From the NCBI RefSeq assembly GCF_003601925.1, contig NZ_QZWH01000044.1, forward strand, positions 1 to 64,000: a stretch of DNA of 64,000 nt. Reading direction: 5' to 3'. Made by a program: the position numbers and the translations under genes. The notes under the pieces were generated by a model. It was given only the letters and a program-made list of their open reading frames with translations, was not told where the DNA came from and ran no database searches. Source of the DNA: Buttiauxella izardii (lineage in GTDB: Bacteria; Pseudomonadota; Gammaproteobacteria; Enterobacterales; Enterobacteriaceae). Positions 28,817 through 39,314 of the stretch are shown here, piece after piece. Every line of letters starts with the position of its first letter. Position 1 is the first letter of the stretch.

Positions 28817-31480
28817 ATGAGCGACCTTGCCAGAGAAATTACACCGGTCAACATTGAGGAAGAGCTTAAGAGCTCCTATCTGGATTACGCGATGTCGGTT
28901 ATTGTCGGCCGCGCACTGCCAGATGTCCGAGATGGACTGAAGCCGGTACACCGTCGCGTACTTTACGCCATGAACGTATTGGGCAATGACTGGAATAAAG
29001 CCTACAAAAAATCCGCCCGTGTTGTTGGTGATGTAATCGGTAAGTACCACCCTCATGGTGATACTGCGGTTTATGACACTATCGTACGTATGGCGCAGCC
29101 ATTCTCTTTGCGTTACATGCTGGTCGATGGCCAGGGTAACTTCGGTTCAGTGGATGGCGACTCCGCCGCAGCGATGCGTTATACGGAAATCCGTATGTCG
29201 AAAATCGCCCACGAACTCATGGCTGACCTGGAAAAAGATACGGTAGATTTCGTCGATAACTACGACGGCACCGAGCGTATTCCAGATGTTATGCCGACCA
29301 AGATCCCTAACCTGCTGGTTAACGGTTCTTCCGGTATTGCCGTCGGTATGGCGACGAACATTCCGCCACACAACATCACTGAAGTCATCAACGGTTGCCT
29401 CGCGTTTATCGAAGACGAAGACATTACCGTTGAAGGTCTAATGGAACACATCCCAGGCCCGGATTTCCCGACTGCCGCTATCATCAATGGCCGTCGCGGC
29501 ATTGAAGACGCATACCGTACTGGTCGTGGCAAGATTTACATCCGCGCACGCGCGGAAGTCGAAGCGGACGCTAAAACCGGCCGTGAGACTATCATCGTTC
29601 ATGAAATTCCATACCAGGTGAACAAAGCTCGCCTGATCGAGAAAATCGCTGAACTGGTGAAAGAAAAACGCGTTGAGGGCATCAGTGCTCTGCGTGACGA
29701 GTCTGATAAAGACGGGATGCGCATTGTTATCGAAATCAAACGCGATGCAGTGGGTGAAGTGGTTCTGAACAACCTCTATTCCCTGACTCAACTGCAAACT
29801 TCCTTCGGTATCAACATGGTTGCGCTGCACCAGGGCCAGCCGAAGATCATGAACCTGAAAGACATTCTTTCTGCGTTCGTGCGTCACCGTCGTGAAGTTG
29901 TGACTCGTCGTACCATTTTCGAACTGCGTAAAGCGCGCGACCGTGCGCACATCCTTGAAGGCCTGGCAATTGCACTGGCTAACATCGACCCAATCATCGA
30001 ACTGATTCGCCACTCCCCAAATGCGGCAGAAGCGAAAGCTGGCCTGATCGCACGTTCATGGGCTCTTGGCAACGTTTCTGCGATGCTTGAGCGTGCTGGT
30101 GATGACGCCGCCCGCCCAGAGTGGCTGGAGCCGGAGTTCGGTATTCGTGATGGTCAATATTTCCTGACTGAGCAACAAGCTCAGGCGATTCTGGATCTGC
30201 GTTTGCAGAAACTGACCGGCCTTGAGCACGAAAAACTGCTCGACGAATACAAAGAGCTGCTGGAGCAGATCGCTGAGTTGCTGCACATTTTGGGCAGCGC
30301 TGAACGTCTGATGGAAGTGATCACCGAAGAACTGGTTGCGATGCGCGATCAGTTTGGCGACAAGCGTCGTACTGAGATCACCGCGAATACCTCTGATATC
30401 AACATTGAAGATTTGATCAACCGCGAAGACGTGGTTGTGACGCTGTCCCACCAGGGCTATGTGAAGTATCAACCGCTGACTGACTACGAAGCACAACGTC
30501 GTGGTGGTAAAGGTAAATCCGCAGCACGTATTAAAGAAGAAGATTTCATCGACCGCCTGTTGGTTGCCAATACACACGATACCATTCTGCTGTTCTCCAG
30601 CCGTGGTCGTCTGTACTGGATGAAGGTTTATCAGTTGCCGGAAGCGAGCCGTGGTGCGCGTGGCCGTCCAATTGTGAACTTGCTGCCACTGGAAGCGAAC
30701 GAACGTATTACCGCAATTCTGCCGGTGCGTGAATATGCCGAAGGCGTTAACGTGTTTATGGCTACCGCGAGCGGTACTGTGAAGAAAACCGCGTTGACCG
30801 ACTTTAGCCGTCCACGTTCTGCAGGCATCATCGCCGTTAACCTGAACGAAGGTGACGAGCTGATTGGTGTTGATTTGACCGACGGTAGCAACGAAGCCAT
30901 GTTGTTCTCGGCAGCCGGTAAAGTGGTGCGCTTCAAAGAAGACGCTGTTCGTACCATGGGCCGTACCGCAACAGGTGTTCGCGGTATCAAGCTTGCGGGC
31001 GAAGACAAAGTCGTTTCCCTGATCATTCCTCGCGGCGAAGGTTCCATCCTGACCGTGACGCAAAATGGTTACGGTAAACGTACTGCGGCTGAAGAGTATC
31101 CGACTAAGTCGCGTGCGACTCAGGGCGTTATCTCCATCAAAGTGACCGAGCGCAACGGCAGCGTTGTTGGCGCGGTGCAGGTGGAAGATACCGACCAGAT
31201 TATGATGATCACCGATGCAGGCACGCTGGTTCGTACTCGTGTTTCTGAAGTGAGTGTCGTTGGCCGTAACACCCAGGGCGTTATCCTCATCCGTACTGCG
31301 GACGATGAAAACGTGGTGGGCCTGCAACGTGTTGCAGAACCGGTTGACGAAGAAGAGTTGGATGCTATCGACGGTAGCGTTGCGGAAGGTGATGATGAAA
31401 TCGCGCCAGAAGCAGACTCTGATGAAGCAGAAACGGACGAAGCCGCAGATGACGAAGCTTCCGACGAAGCAGACGAATAA
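28817..31480 (+). CDS. gyrA: GyrA, DNA gyrase subunit A
   Basis: An 887-residue type IIA topoisomerase subunit. The catalytic tyrosine is Tyr122 in AAMRYTE. The quinolone-resistance region reads [18 protein letters not shown], giving Thr83 and Asp87. The C-terminal beta-pinwheel carries the GyrA-box QRRGGKGK (about 560), needed for DNA wrapping, and ends with an acidic tail rich in DEA repeats, longer than in E. coli (875 residues). Thr83 is the natural residue in several enterobacterial genera, so it is not evidence of resistance. Confidence 0.97.
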   Translation: MSDLAREITPVNIEEELKSSYLDYAMSVIVGRALPDVRDGLKPVHRRVLYAMNVLGNDWNKAYKKSARVVGDVIGKYHPHGDTAVYDTIVRMAQPFSLRYMLVDGQGNFGSVDGDSAAAMRYTEIRMSKIAHELMADLEKDTVDFVDNYDGTERIPDVMPTKIPNLLVNGSSGIAVGMATNIPPHNITEVINGCLAFIEDEDITVEGLMEHIPGPDFPTAAIINGRRGIEDAYRTGRGKIYIRARAEVEADAKTGRETIIVHEIPYQVNKARLIEKIAELVKEKRVEGISALRDESDKDGMRIVIEIKRDAVGEVVLNNLYSLTQLQTSFGINMVALHQGQPKIMNLKDILSAFVRHRREVVTRRTIFELRKARDRAHILEGLAIALANIDPIIELIRHSPNAAEAKAGLIARSWALGNVSAMLERAGDDAARPEWLEPEFGIRDGQYFLTEQQAQAILDLRLQKLTGLEHEKLLDEYKELLEQIAELLHILGSAERLMEVITEELVAMRDQFGDKRRTEITANTSDINIEDLINREDVVVTLSHQGYVKYQPLTDYEAQRRGGKGKSAARIKEEDFIDRLLVANTHDTILLFSSRGRLYWMKVYQLPEASRGARGRPIVNLLPLEANERITAILPVREYAEGVNVFMATASGTVKKTALTDFSRPRSAGIIAVNLNEGDELIGVDLTDGSNEAMLFSAAGKVVRFKEDAVRTMGRTATGVRGIKLAGEDKVVSLIIPRGEGSILTVTQNGYGKRTAAEEYPTKSRATQGVISIKVTERNGSVVGAVQVEDTDQIMMITDAGTLVRTRVSEVSVVGRNTQGVILIRTADDENVVGLQRVAEPVDEEELDAIDGSVAEGDDEIAPEADSDEAETDEAADDEASDEADE

Positions 31481-31510
31481 TCTGAATTTTGCCGGTTGAA
31501 ATCGTTCCAG

Positions 31511-31546
31511 ACGCCCGATGCATTTATTGCATCGGGCGTTTTTTAT
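31511..31546 (+). terminator. gyrA terminator
   Basis: ACGCCCGATGCA pairs with TGCATCGGGCGT around a 5-base loop, followed by TTTTTATTTT. A strong intrinsic terminator. Confidence 0.9.
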
Positions 31547-31591
31547 TTTAATATCAAGTGATGTCCTGGTTTAACTGATAAAGGTAACGCA

Positions 31592-31978
31592 ATGGCAATT
31601 CCTGAAAAGTATGAAGATGTAGAACGCTGGGCATTCGGTGATACCGAGAAGCAGGCGGACGAACTGGCGAAGTTAGTGCTTGAGGGCGTGAAAACGGCCA
31701 CGTGTTCTAACCTCGATGGCGAAGGCATTGCCCAACCAGGTGATATTTTTGTGATTGTCGATGGCAAAAATGAACCGGTTTGCGCCATTGAACTGACCAC
31801 CGTGGATATGAGCACTTACGACCAGGTCAATGAAGCCCATGCGTTGGCAGAAGGCGAGGGCGATAAAACCCTGGCTTACTGGCGCAAAGAGCACAAACGC
31901 TTCTTTGAAGAGTACGAGTTGTTCTCACCGGATATGACGCTGGTGCTGATGCATTTTAAAGTTATCGAGAAGTTCTAA
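31592..31978 (+). CDS. ASCH-domain protein
   Basis: A 128-residue protein with the ASCH fold pattern: WAFGDTEKQADELAKLVLEG, KTATCS (the conserved G-x-K-x-x motif area of the family), PGDIFVIVDG and YWRKEHKRFFEEY. ASCH proteins are PUA-like; characterised members include a ribonuclease and N4-acetylcytidine amidohydrolase YqfB, but this one is longer than YqfB. The ATG at 31592 follows AAAGGTAACGCA. It sits alone between gyrA and rcsC, where E. coli has the ato genes. The function is unknown. Confidence 0.8.
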   Translation: MAIPEKYEDVERWAFGDTEKQADELAKLVLEGVKTATCSNLDGEGIAQPGDIFVIVDGKNEPVCAIELTTVDMSTYDQVNEAHALAEGEGDKTLAYWRKEHKRFFEEYELFSPDMTLVLMHFKVIEKF

Positions 31979-32102
<124 letters not shown>

Positions 32103-32194
32103 TTAAACCTTAATGGTTTGCCGTTGCGGGCTATCATTTTTGCGACTACCTTAACGGCATCCAAAGTTTTGCAATTTCCACGACCAGGCTTAAT

Positions 32195-35041
32195 TTGAAA
32201 TATCTTGTCTCCTTTCGCACCACACTCAAAGTCTCCCGCTACATGTTTCGGGCGCTGGCTTTATTGCTCTGGCTGCTGATTGCTCTGTTTTCGGTGTTTT
32301 ACATCATTAATGCCTTGCACGAAAAAGAGTCAGAAATTCGTCAGGAATTTAACATCAGCTTCGATCAGGCGCAGCGTTACATTCAACGCACTTCTGATGT
32401 GGTGAAAGAGCTCAAGTACATCGCGGAAAATCGCCTGACGGCGACCAATGGCGTGTTGCCGGTCATGGAAAATGATGACAACAAAGTCGATCCGCCGAAT
32501 TTCATGCCGTTGTTCCCGGACTCTGACTGCACCGCCGTCAGCGCTTCCTGGCGTTCATCATTGCAATCGCTGGCGTGGTTTTTACGCTACTGGCGCGATA
32601 ACTTTTCTGCCGCTTACGATCTCAACCGCGTCTTTTTGATTGGTGGCGACAACCTGTGCATGGCAGATTTTGGCCTGCGTGAAATGCCGCTCGAGCGTGA
32701 AAAAGCGCTGAAGACACTGCACGAACGCATTATGAAATATCGTAATGCCCCGCAGGATGAGCGCGGCAACAGCATTTACTGGATTGGGCAGGGGTCGCGT
32801 CCGGGTGTCGGTTACTTCTATACGTTGACGCCGGTTTATCTCGCCAACCGTTTGCAGGCGCTGCTGGGTGTTGAGCAAACCATCCGCATGGAAAACTTCC
32901 TTTCGCCGGGTTCGATGCCGATTGGCGTGACGATTCTGGATGAAAATAGCCGCCCATTGATTTCGCTGACTGGCCCGGAAACGCGTATCGAACCGGAAGA
33001 AAAATGGCTGCAAGAGCGCTCCTGGTTTGGATACACCTCGGGTTATAAACAGTTCATTCTCAAGAAAAACTTGCCGCCATCATCCATGAGCGTGGTGTAC
33101 TCCGTACCGGTGGATATGGTGCTGGAGCGGATCCGTATGCTGATCCTCAACGCTGTTTTATTGAACATATTAGTCGGCGGCCTGCTGTTTACTCTGGCGC
33201 GGATGTATGAAAAACGCATCTTTATCCCGGCGGAAAATGACGCCCAGCGCCTGGAAGAACACGAGCAGTTCAACCGTAAAATTGTGGCCTCGGCTCCCGT
33301 CGGGATTTGTATTCTGCGTACTCAGGACGGCACCAATATTCTGAGTAACGAACTGGCGCACAATTATCTCAACATGCTGACGCATGAAGATCGGCAGCGG
33401 CTGACGCAAATTATCTGCGGCCAGCAGGTTAACTTCGTCGATGTGCTGACCAGCAGCCACACCAACTTGCAGATTAGCTTTGTCCATTCGCGATATCGCA
33501 ATGAAAACGTGGCGATTTGCGTGCTGGTGGATGTGAGTGCTCGCGTCAAAATGGAAGAGTCTCTGCAGGAAATGGCGCAGGCGTCTGAGCAGGCGAGCCA
33601 GTCGAAATCCATGTTCCTTGCCACGGTCAGCCACGAATTGCGTACACCGCTGTACGGCATTATCGGTAACCTGGATTTGTTGCAAACCAAAGAGTTGCCA
33701 AAAGGAGTGGATCGTCTGGTGACGGCGATGAACAACTCCTCCAGCCTGCTGCTGAAAATCATCAGCGATATTCTCGACTTCTCAAAAATCGAGTCTGAAC
33801 AGCTCAAAATTGAGCCGCGTGAGTTTTCGCCGCGTGAAGTGATGAGCCACATTACCGCCAACTATTTACCGCTGGTGGTGCGTAAACAACTCGGCCTTTA
33901 CTGTTTCATCGAACCCGATGTGCCATTAACGCTGCAAGGCGACCCGATGCGTTTGCAGCAGGTGATTTCCAACTTGCTGAGCAACGCCATCAAATTCACT
34001 GACGTCGGCTGCATCATTCTGCATGTTAGCGTGGAAGGGGATTATCTCTCGTTGCGGGTGCGTGATACGGGCGTGGGTATTCCGGCGAAAGAGGTCACGC
34101 GTCTGTTCGACCCGTTCTTCCAGGTCGGAACGGGCGTGCAGCATAACTTCCAGGGTACCGGCCTGGGGTTGGCCATCTGCGAGAAATTAATCAGCATGAT
34201 GGACGGTGATATTTCGGTGGATACCGAAGTGGGAATGGGCAGCCAGTTTACGATCCGCATTCCTTTATACAGTGCCGTCTATGCGGAGCAATCGCAGGTG
34301 GAAGGGCTGGTGAACAAGCGTTGCTGGCTGGCCGTACGCAATGCTTCGCTGAGCCAATATCTCGAATCAATGCTGGCAAAAAATCGCATCGACGTTCGAT
34401 TGTATCAAGGCGAAACGCCTGACAGCGATGATATTTTGATCACCGATGACGAGCTTGAAAATAGCTGGGAAGGGCGGGCGGCGATTATTTTCTGCCGTCG
34501 TCATATCGGCATTCCGATAGAATCGTCACCGGGTTGCTGGCTGCATAGTCTGGCCGCGCCGCATGATTTATTGCTGCTACTGGGCCGTATTTACAGCGTG
34601 ACGGTTACGCTGCCGGGCACCGATACAGAATTACCAACGCTGACCGGTAATGAAGAACGCAATGACGACATGATGATCCTGGTGGTTGACGATCATCCTA
34701 TCAACCGACGTTTGCTGGCCGATCAGCTGGGATCGCTGGGTTATCAATGCAAAACGGCGAATGACGGCGTGGATGCGCTCAATGTGCTGAGTAAAAATCA
34801 CATTGATATCGTGCTCAGTGACGTGAATATGCCGAACATGGATGGTTACCGACTAACACAACGTATTCGCCAGTTAGGTTTGACGCTGCCGGTTGTGGGC
34901 GTAACGGCGAATGCGCTGGCAGAAGAGAAGCAGCGTTGTATTGAGTCGGGAATGGATAGCTGTCTGTCGAAGCCGGTGACGCTGGATATTCTGAAGAAGA
35001 CGGTCGATCTTTATGCGGCGAGAGTGCGGAGCAGCAGATAA
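32195..35041 (+). CDS. rcsC: RcsC, hybrid sensor kinase of the Rcs phosphorelay
   Basis: A 948-residue inner membrane hybrid kinase (E. coli 949) of the envelope-stress relay RcsC-RcsD-RcsB. It has two membrane helices (about 20-41 and 315-335) around a periplasmic domain, PAS/HAMP-like linker, H box TVSHELRTPLYG, N box ISNLLSNAIKFT, G boxes DTGVGIP and GTGLGLAI, and an RcsC-specific ABL domain. The receiver's phosphoacceptor is in LSDVNMPNMDG. The start is TTG at 32195, giving MKYLVSFRTTLK as in E. coli; no ATG fits before residue 17. Confidence 0.95.
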   Translation: MKYLVSFRTTLKVSRYMFRALALLLWLLIALFSVFYIINALHEKESEIRQEFNISFDQAQRYIQRTSDVVKELKYIAENRLTATNGVLPVMENDDNKVDPPNFMPLFPDSDCTAVSASWRSSLQSLAWFLRYWRDNFSAAYDLNRVFLIGGDNLCMADFGLREMPLEREKALKTLHERIMKYRNAPQDERGNSIYWIGQGSRPGVGYFYTLTPVYLANRLQALLGVEQTIRMENFLSPGSMPIGVTILDENSRPLISLTGPETRIEPEEKWLQERSWFGYTSGYKQFILKKNLPPSSMSVVYSVPVDMVLERIRMLILNAVLLNILVGGLLFTLARMYEKRIFIPAENDAQRLEEHEQFNRKIVASAPVGICILRTQDGTNILSNELAHNYLNMLTHEDRQRLTQIICGQQVNFVDVLTSSHTNLQISFVHSRYRNENVAICVLVDVSARVKMEESLQEMAQASEQASQSKSMFLATVSHELRTPLYGIIGNLDLLQTKELPKGVDRLVTAMNNSSSLLLKIISDILDFSKIESEQLKIEPREFSPREVMSHITANYLPLVVRKQLGLYCFIEPDVPLTLQGDPMRLQQVISNLLSNAIKFTDVGCIILHVSVEGDYLSLRVRDTGVGIPAKEVTRLFDPFFQVGTGVQHNFQGTGLGLAICEKLISMMDGDISVDTEVGMGSQFTIRIPLYSAVYAEQSQVEGLVNKRCWLAVRNASLSQYLESMLAKNRIDVRLYQGETPDSDDILITDDELENSWEGRAAIIFCRRHIGIPIESSPGCWLHSLAAPHDLLLLLGRIYSVTVTLPGTDTELPTLTGNEERNDDMMILVVDDHPINRRLLADQLGSLGYQCKTANDGVDALNVLSKNHIDIVLSDVNMPNMDGYRLTQRIRQLGLTLPVVGVTANALAEEKQRCIESGMDSCLSKPVTLDILKKTVDLYAARVRSSR

Positions 35042-35054
35042 AAAGAGTGGATTT

Positions 35055-35121
35055 CGCTAACGCCCATCCGACCTACAAAACATTATTTGTAGGTCGGATA
35101 AGCGCAGCGTCATCCGACATT
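35055..35121. repeat. REP/BIME element between rcsC and rcsB
   Basis: ATCCGACCTACAAA (35066-35079) and TTTGTAGGTCGGAT (35086-35099) form a perfect 14-base stem with a six-base loop, followed by AAGCGCAGCGTCATCCGAC, a second REP-type unit. It separates convergent rcsC and rcsB and could terminate both. Confidence 0.85.
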
Positions 35122-35124
35122 GAT

Positions 35125-35775
35125 CTAGTCTTTGTCAGCCGGGGACAGGCTCACTGACGAAAGATAGTTCAGCAGAGCAATATCGTTTTCCACGCCCAGT
35201 TTCATCATCGCTGATTTCTTCTGGCTACTGATGGTCTTGATACTACGGTTAAGTTTGCGGGCGATTTCAGTTACCAGGAAACCTTCTGCGAACAGGCGCA
35301 AGACTTCGCTCTCTTTCGGAGACAAGCGTTTGTCGCCATAACCGCCAGCACTGATTTTTTCCAGCAGGCGAGAAACGCTCTCTGGAGTGAATTTTTTGCC
35401 TTTCTGCAATGCGGCCAGCGCTTTTGGTAAATCAGTTGGCGCGCCTTGCTTCAATACAATCCCTTCGATATCCAGTTCTAATACCGCGCTCAGAATCGCC
35501 GGGTTGTTGTTCATCGTCAGAACGATGATTGAGATATTCGGGAAATGGCGCTTAATGTATTTAATAAGCGTAATGCCATCGCCGTATTTGTCTCCAGGCA
35601 TGGAGAGATCGGTAATCAGAACGTGTGCGTCTAATTTAGGTAAGTTATTGATAAGCGCTGTGGAATCTTCAAACTCACCGACAACATTCACCCACTCGAT
35701 CTGCTCGAGTGATTTACGAATGCCGAACAGGACAATCGGATGGTCGTCGGCAATAATTACGTTCATACTGTTCAT
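35125..35775 (-). CDS. rcsB: RcsB, response regulator of the Rcs phosphorelay
   Basis: A 216-residue regulator nearly identical to E. coli RcsB. Receiver phosphoacceptor Asp56 is in ITDLSMPGDKYGDG; the LuxR/FixJ helix-turn-helix (about 150-210) contains LSPKESEVLRLFAEG and KTISSQKKSAMMKLGV. It controls capsule, motility and envelope genes, alone or with RcsA. The start at 35775 gives MNSMNVIIADDHP; the longer frame extends into rcsD. It is 16 bases after rcsD. Confidence 0.97.
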   Translation of the reverse strand: MNSMNVIIADDHPIVLFGIRKSLEQIEWVNVVGEFEDSTALINNLPKLDAHVLITDLSMPGDKYGDGITLIKYIKRHFPNISIIVLTMNNNPAILSAVLELDIEGIVLKQGAPTDLPKALAALQKGKKFTPESVSRLLEKISAGGYGDKRLSPKESEVLRLFAEGFLVTEIARKLNRSIKTISSQKKSAMMKLGVENDIALLNYLSSVSLSPADKD

Positions 35776-35791
35776 GTAATAGGCTACCTTG

Positions 35792-38449
35792 CTACAGCAA
35801 ACTCTTGACGTAAGCGTCAATATCGCTGGTATATTTTTGTATGTTGGTAGCATCACTTTCACGAATGTGATGCTCTAACGTTTCACATAACTGCTTGCCG
35901 GGTACCAGATTGAGCATTGCAAACACCCCCTTTAAGCGGTGAGCTGTCTGCGCTAACGCTGCGAAATCGTGCGCCGCAGATTCAGTATACAATCTCCTAA
36001 CATCTTCCGGTACTGTGTCAACAAACAGAGCGTAATAGCCACTGGCGTGAAGCTGGGCATTTTCATCACCACCCAACGGTGATTCTGAAACACCTTCCTG
36101 CGCCAGTTGCTCTTCTATCAGTTGTAGCACCGCATCCTGCATGGCATTACTGATATTAAAATTAACCCGGAACTGGCCTGGGCCTATTTTCCGCATTCCG
36201 TTCTCATCATCGCTTAAAAGCAAACCCGAAGATGTAAGATTAGACGGATTATCAGTGAGGAATATATCAAACTCTTGACTTGCGAGTCTTTCATCCGGGG
36301 TGATGCACTGCGCGCCCCAGTTTTCCAACAGCCGAGTCACGATGTTTCGCACTTCGTTTGAGGTGATATCAATCATCGCTACCACGTCATCCAATAGCTT
36401 CTCTTCTTGCTCTTCGTGCTGCGGTTCTGCCGTCATTTTAATGTGCAGATTGTAGCGCGTACCGATGCCGTCACGGGTTTTGATATTCAGATGCCCGCCC
36501 AATTTGCGTGACAACTGATCGCAAAGGTAGAAGGTGAGTCCGTTTGCTTGCCCGTAACGATCTTCGCTGGTTTCGTTAAGGAAAGGGAAATGCAGATTAT
36601 CGACTTCGCCGTGGCTAATGCCTTCGCCTGTATCCAGAATACGGAACAACAAGCGGTCAGCCCCGGATTCTTCTTCGGTGATATCCAGCGTGATTTTGCC
36701 AATCTGTGTGGTCGTCACCGAATAATGCAGCAATAACTGAAGAACTTTGCGCAGTGCTTCACGGTCGCCGTGGCGTTCTTCATCCGCCGCCAGGTGATTA
36801 TTGATCAGCAACTGCAAGCCTTTGCGTTTGATAATCGGCAGCATTTCCAGCGCCACTTCATCAATCAGCGGTTGGATAGCAAATTGCGTAGCATTGGTTT
36901 TCCACGCGTCGGTTTCCAGCATATTCAGCAACTGAATTTCATCTACCAGGCGCGCAATACTTTGTGCTTTATTGGCAACAACGCGCGCCTCCGGGATGTT
37001 TAATGCGCTGGCGTGTTCCGCGATGTTTTTCACCGGAAGCTGTAATGCCGCACCGATATGCTGCATGAACGCGATGCGCCCTTGCTGGTTTTTCTCATAC
37101 AACCGCTGAGCCTGCTTGAGCTTTTTATTCACCAGAATTTCGCGATCCTGATCGCGAATGACAAATATCTGAGTGCGTGGGGCAATCTGGCTGCGGAACT
37201 GCCGGATTTCATACAGTTCATTATTGATCGTGGCTTGTATTACGCCCTGATGCTGATCGGCCATCGCAATAATATTTTGCAGATTCAGGTGCGGCAGGAG
37301 GTGATCGGCGATTTTATTGCTGATCACCGTGCGATTAGCGTCTAAATCATGCACCAGCAGCCCAAGCGGGAGCTGCGCGACAATCTCTTCATTTAATGCA
37401 CGCAGGATTTGTAACTCACCATTGCCCGTTTGCGGTTCGGCAGGACGCGCAGTCTGTTGGCGGAATGTCGTGAAGCCAAACACGGCAAGCGCCAGCAAAG
37501 CGATATTGAGCAGCAGCGGCAGTAAAATATTCTGCAAGGTATCCATCAGCAATGTGCCGAGGGGAACCTGCCAGACCAGGCGCAAATCTGTGGTTACAAG
37601 CGGCGAGGCAATTTCGATTTTCGCCCCGTTAAAGTTGATGGCAATGCTAACCGGCCCTTCTTTCTCCACGCTACTGGCTGGAGGCTGGGTATCATTATTC
37701 TCCAGACGGAAACTGTCCAGGGACATCGTCGGTGGAATTAAATCGTTAATCGGTAAATCGAACGCCACAACGGTTGCCAGATGGCCCGGCTGGTTAAAGG
37801 TGGTGCGAAGGGTAAAGTAGTGGCCATTTTGCCAGGCTAGATGGCGCAATGGAGAAAAACTCTCACGTTCATCGAGCGCGTTGGCCTGCTGCAACATTTC
37901 GGCGCGGCGAGAATCGACAATCGAACTGACGCCGCTGTCTTTCAGGCCGGAGGAAAGATCTTTAAGCGGCAGGGTGGAAACCAGGATCATGCTGTTGTCC
38001 TGGCCGTTTAAATAGTACATCGACCACGGGCTATTTTCGGCACCCCACAACGTATCAAGGTAGGTCGAGATACGTTGCGTCATATCCAGCGTTGAGCTGT
38101 CGTGAGAGCCAAAAATCAGCGCTTCGGTTTTGCGGCGAGGTTTCTCTAAATAGTAAACATCCTGCCGCAGACGCGTTTCTTGCAAACCATCACTGGCTGG
38201 TGCTGTCGACACGGCGATGTTGTCGTAAATTTGCCAGGTGGCGTAACGATAGCTATCGATCCGCTTATGCAGCGAGTGCGTGATATCAACAATCTGATAG
38301 CTCTTATCTTTCAGCCAGGTATTGACGGCACTTTGCACCATGACACCCATGGCAACGAGCAAAATCACGATCAATAGCAGAAAGAAGCGCGTGATATTAC
38401 CGGGGATAAGCGAAAATTTGTTAGGGATCATACTGTCTGACTGACTCAT
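35792..38449 (-). CDS. rcsD: RcsD, phosphotransfer protein of the Rcs phosphorelay
   Basis: An 885-residue inner membrane protein (E. coli 890) relaying phosphate from RcsC to RcsB. It has two membrane helices (about 17-38 and 310-330), a degenerate kinase-like domain that lacks the H-box histidine, and a C-terminal HPt domain with the phosphorylated His in AQTAHRLKGVFAMLNL. It is translated from ATG 38449 and followed closely by rcsB. IgaA controls this branch in other enterics. Confidence 0.94.
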   Translation of the reverse strand: MSQSDSMIPNKFSLIPGNITRFFLLLIVILLVAMGVMVQSAVNTWLKDKSYQIVDITHSLHKRIDSYRYATWQIYDNIAVSTAPASDGLQETRLRQDVYYLEKPRRKTEALIFGSHDSSTLDMTQRISTYLDTLWGAENSPWSMYYLNGQDNSMILVSTLPLKDLSSGLKDSGVSSIVDSRRAEMLQQANALDERESFSPLRHLAWQNGHYFTLRTTFNQPGHLATVVAFDLPINDLIPPTMSLDSFRLENNDTQPPASSVEKEGPVSIAINFNGAKIEIASPLVTTDLRLVWQVPLGTLLMDTLQNILLPLLLNIALLALAVFGFTTFRQQTARPAEPQTGNGELQILRALNEEIVAQLPLGLLVHDLDANRTVISNKIADHLLPHLNLQNIIAMADQHQGVIQATINNELYEIRQFRSQIAPRTQIFVIRDQDREILVNKKLKQAQRLYEKNQQGRIAFMQHIGAALQLPVKNIAEHASALNIPEARVVANKAQSIARLVDEIQLLNMLETDAWKTNATQFAIQPLIDEVALEMLPIIKRKGLQLLINNHLAADEERHGDREALRKVLQLLLHYSVTTTQIGKITLDITEEESGADRLLFRILDTGEGISHGEVDNLHFPFLNETSEDRYGQANGLTFYLCDQLSRKLGGHLNIKTRDGIGTRYNLHIKMTAEPQHEEQEEKLLDDVVAMIDITSNEVRNIVTRLLENWGAQCITPDERLASQEFDIFLTDNPSNLTSSGLLLSDDENGMRKIGPGQFRVNFNISNAMQDAVLQLIEEQLAQEGVSESPLGGDENAQLHASGYYALFVDTVPEDVRRLYTESAAHDFAALAQTAHRLKGVFAMLNLVPGKQLCETLEHHIRESDATNIQKYTSDIDAYVKSLL

Positions 38450-38895
38450 TGTTAGCGCGCAACCCGGCGAGCATTCGCCAATTTAATAAAAACCACTGTT
38501 CTGTCCTGGCAGCGATAGAAGCCAGACAGGCGGTAAAACTGTCACCAAAAAACCATCACTAAGAATACCTGTAACCGGCACTGGCGTCATCGACTCTGTG
38601 TGAAACTCAACGAGTATAATTCCAAATTGGTAGATTTCCAGGTCGTTGATAATTAGCAAAAATTGAGGTGTCAAATAGCCTGTATTTTAAGCATTTCTGG
38701 TGCCTTATTTTTGTACAAAATAGTCGCGGCTGTACAACTATTATTTTTGAAATGATTTTTTATTCATCTAATCATTATTGAGAACGTTCTTAGACCAAAA
38801 ATAGGTTTTAGGCTAATAACCAGGCGGATTTATTAATAGTCATTACATTTTTGAAGGGAGTAGCACAAAATGGTAAAGATAACGTAAAGAAGCGT

Positions 38896-38988
38896 AAAAA
38901 AAACCGGATGCAAGCATCCGGTCCAAATTTGGGGTAAACAGACATTCAGAGATGAATGACGGTAATAAATAAAGTTAATGATGATAGC
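38896..38988 (-). ncRNA. micF: MicF small regulatory RNA
   Basis: Read on the minus strand from 38988, the sequence starts GCTATCATCATTAACTTTAT and continues through GTCATTCATCTCTGAATGTC and TGTTTACCCC. It ends with the terminator ACCGGATGCTTGCATCCGGT plus eight T. The 93 bases equal the E. coli length; the 5' ompF-pairing segment is unchanged in the part I can recall. The position between rcsD and ompC is conserved. MicF represses OmpF translation with Hfq. Confidence 0.95.
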
Positions 38989-39139
38989 GGGAATTATTTT
39001 ATATATAAATCAGAGGTCCGTTTTATCATTCAGTGCTACTGATTTGTATTTATTGTATCTTACTGATTTTAAATCATGTTTTAATTTTTTTGACGATTAG
39101 TGCTTATATAATTGTCTTTTTGTGCTGAAAAAAGTTCAG

Positions 39140-39235
39140 TCGTATTTACATTTTGAAACACGTATATGGATAAATGAAACATCTCTATGGTTTTAGTATC
39201 ATATTCGGATTGGATTAATCTGTATTTGTTTTGGA
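39140..39235 (+). promoter_or_regulatory. ompC promoter with OmpR sites C1-C3
   Basis: TTTACATTTTGAAACA (39145-39160), GATAAATGAAACATC (39169-39183) and TATCATATTCGGATTGGATT (39197-39216) correspond in order and spacing to the three tandem OmpR sites of E. coli ompC. The intervening 38989-39139 region is AT-rich and must also hold the divergent micF promoter. No further gene is seen in the 38450-39314 gap apart from micF. Confidence 0.85.
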
Positions 39236-39249
39236 CAATGGGTTAGCCG

Positions 39250-39271
39250 ACTGATTGGAAAAACAATCAGT
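39250..39271 (+). promoter_or_regulatory. Hairpin in the ompC leader
   Basis: ACTGATTG, GAAAAA loop, CAATCAGT forms an 8-base stem in the ompC 5' untranslated region. E. coli has a hairpin at the same place with a different loop, suggesting conserved leader structure. Confidence 0.6.
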
Positions 39272-39314
39272 AAGCAGTGGCATATAAAAAGGCATATAAC
39301 AGAGGGTTAATAAC

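Noticed and set aside
30056..31327. 423-codon open frame opposite gyrA
   Set aside because: Antisense shadow of a conserved gene; composition rich in His/Thr/Asn is typical of such frames, with no good start or family match.
38483..38674. 63-codon frame between rcsD and micF
   Set aside because: No ribosome site or homologue known to me; the region is regulatory and AT-rich.
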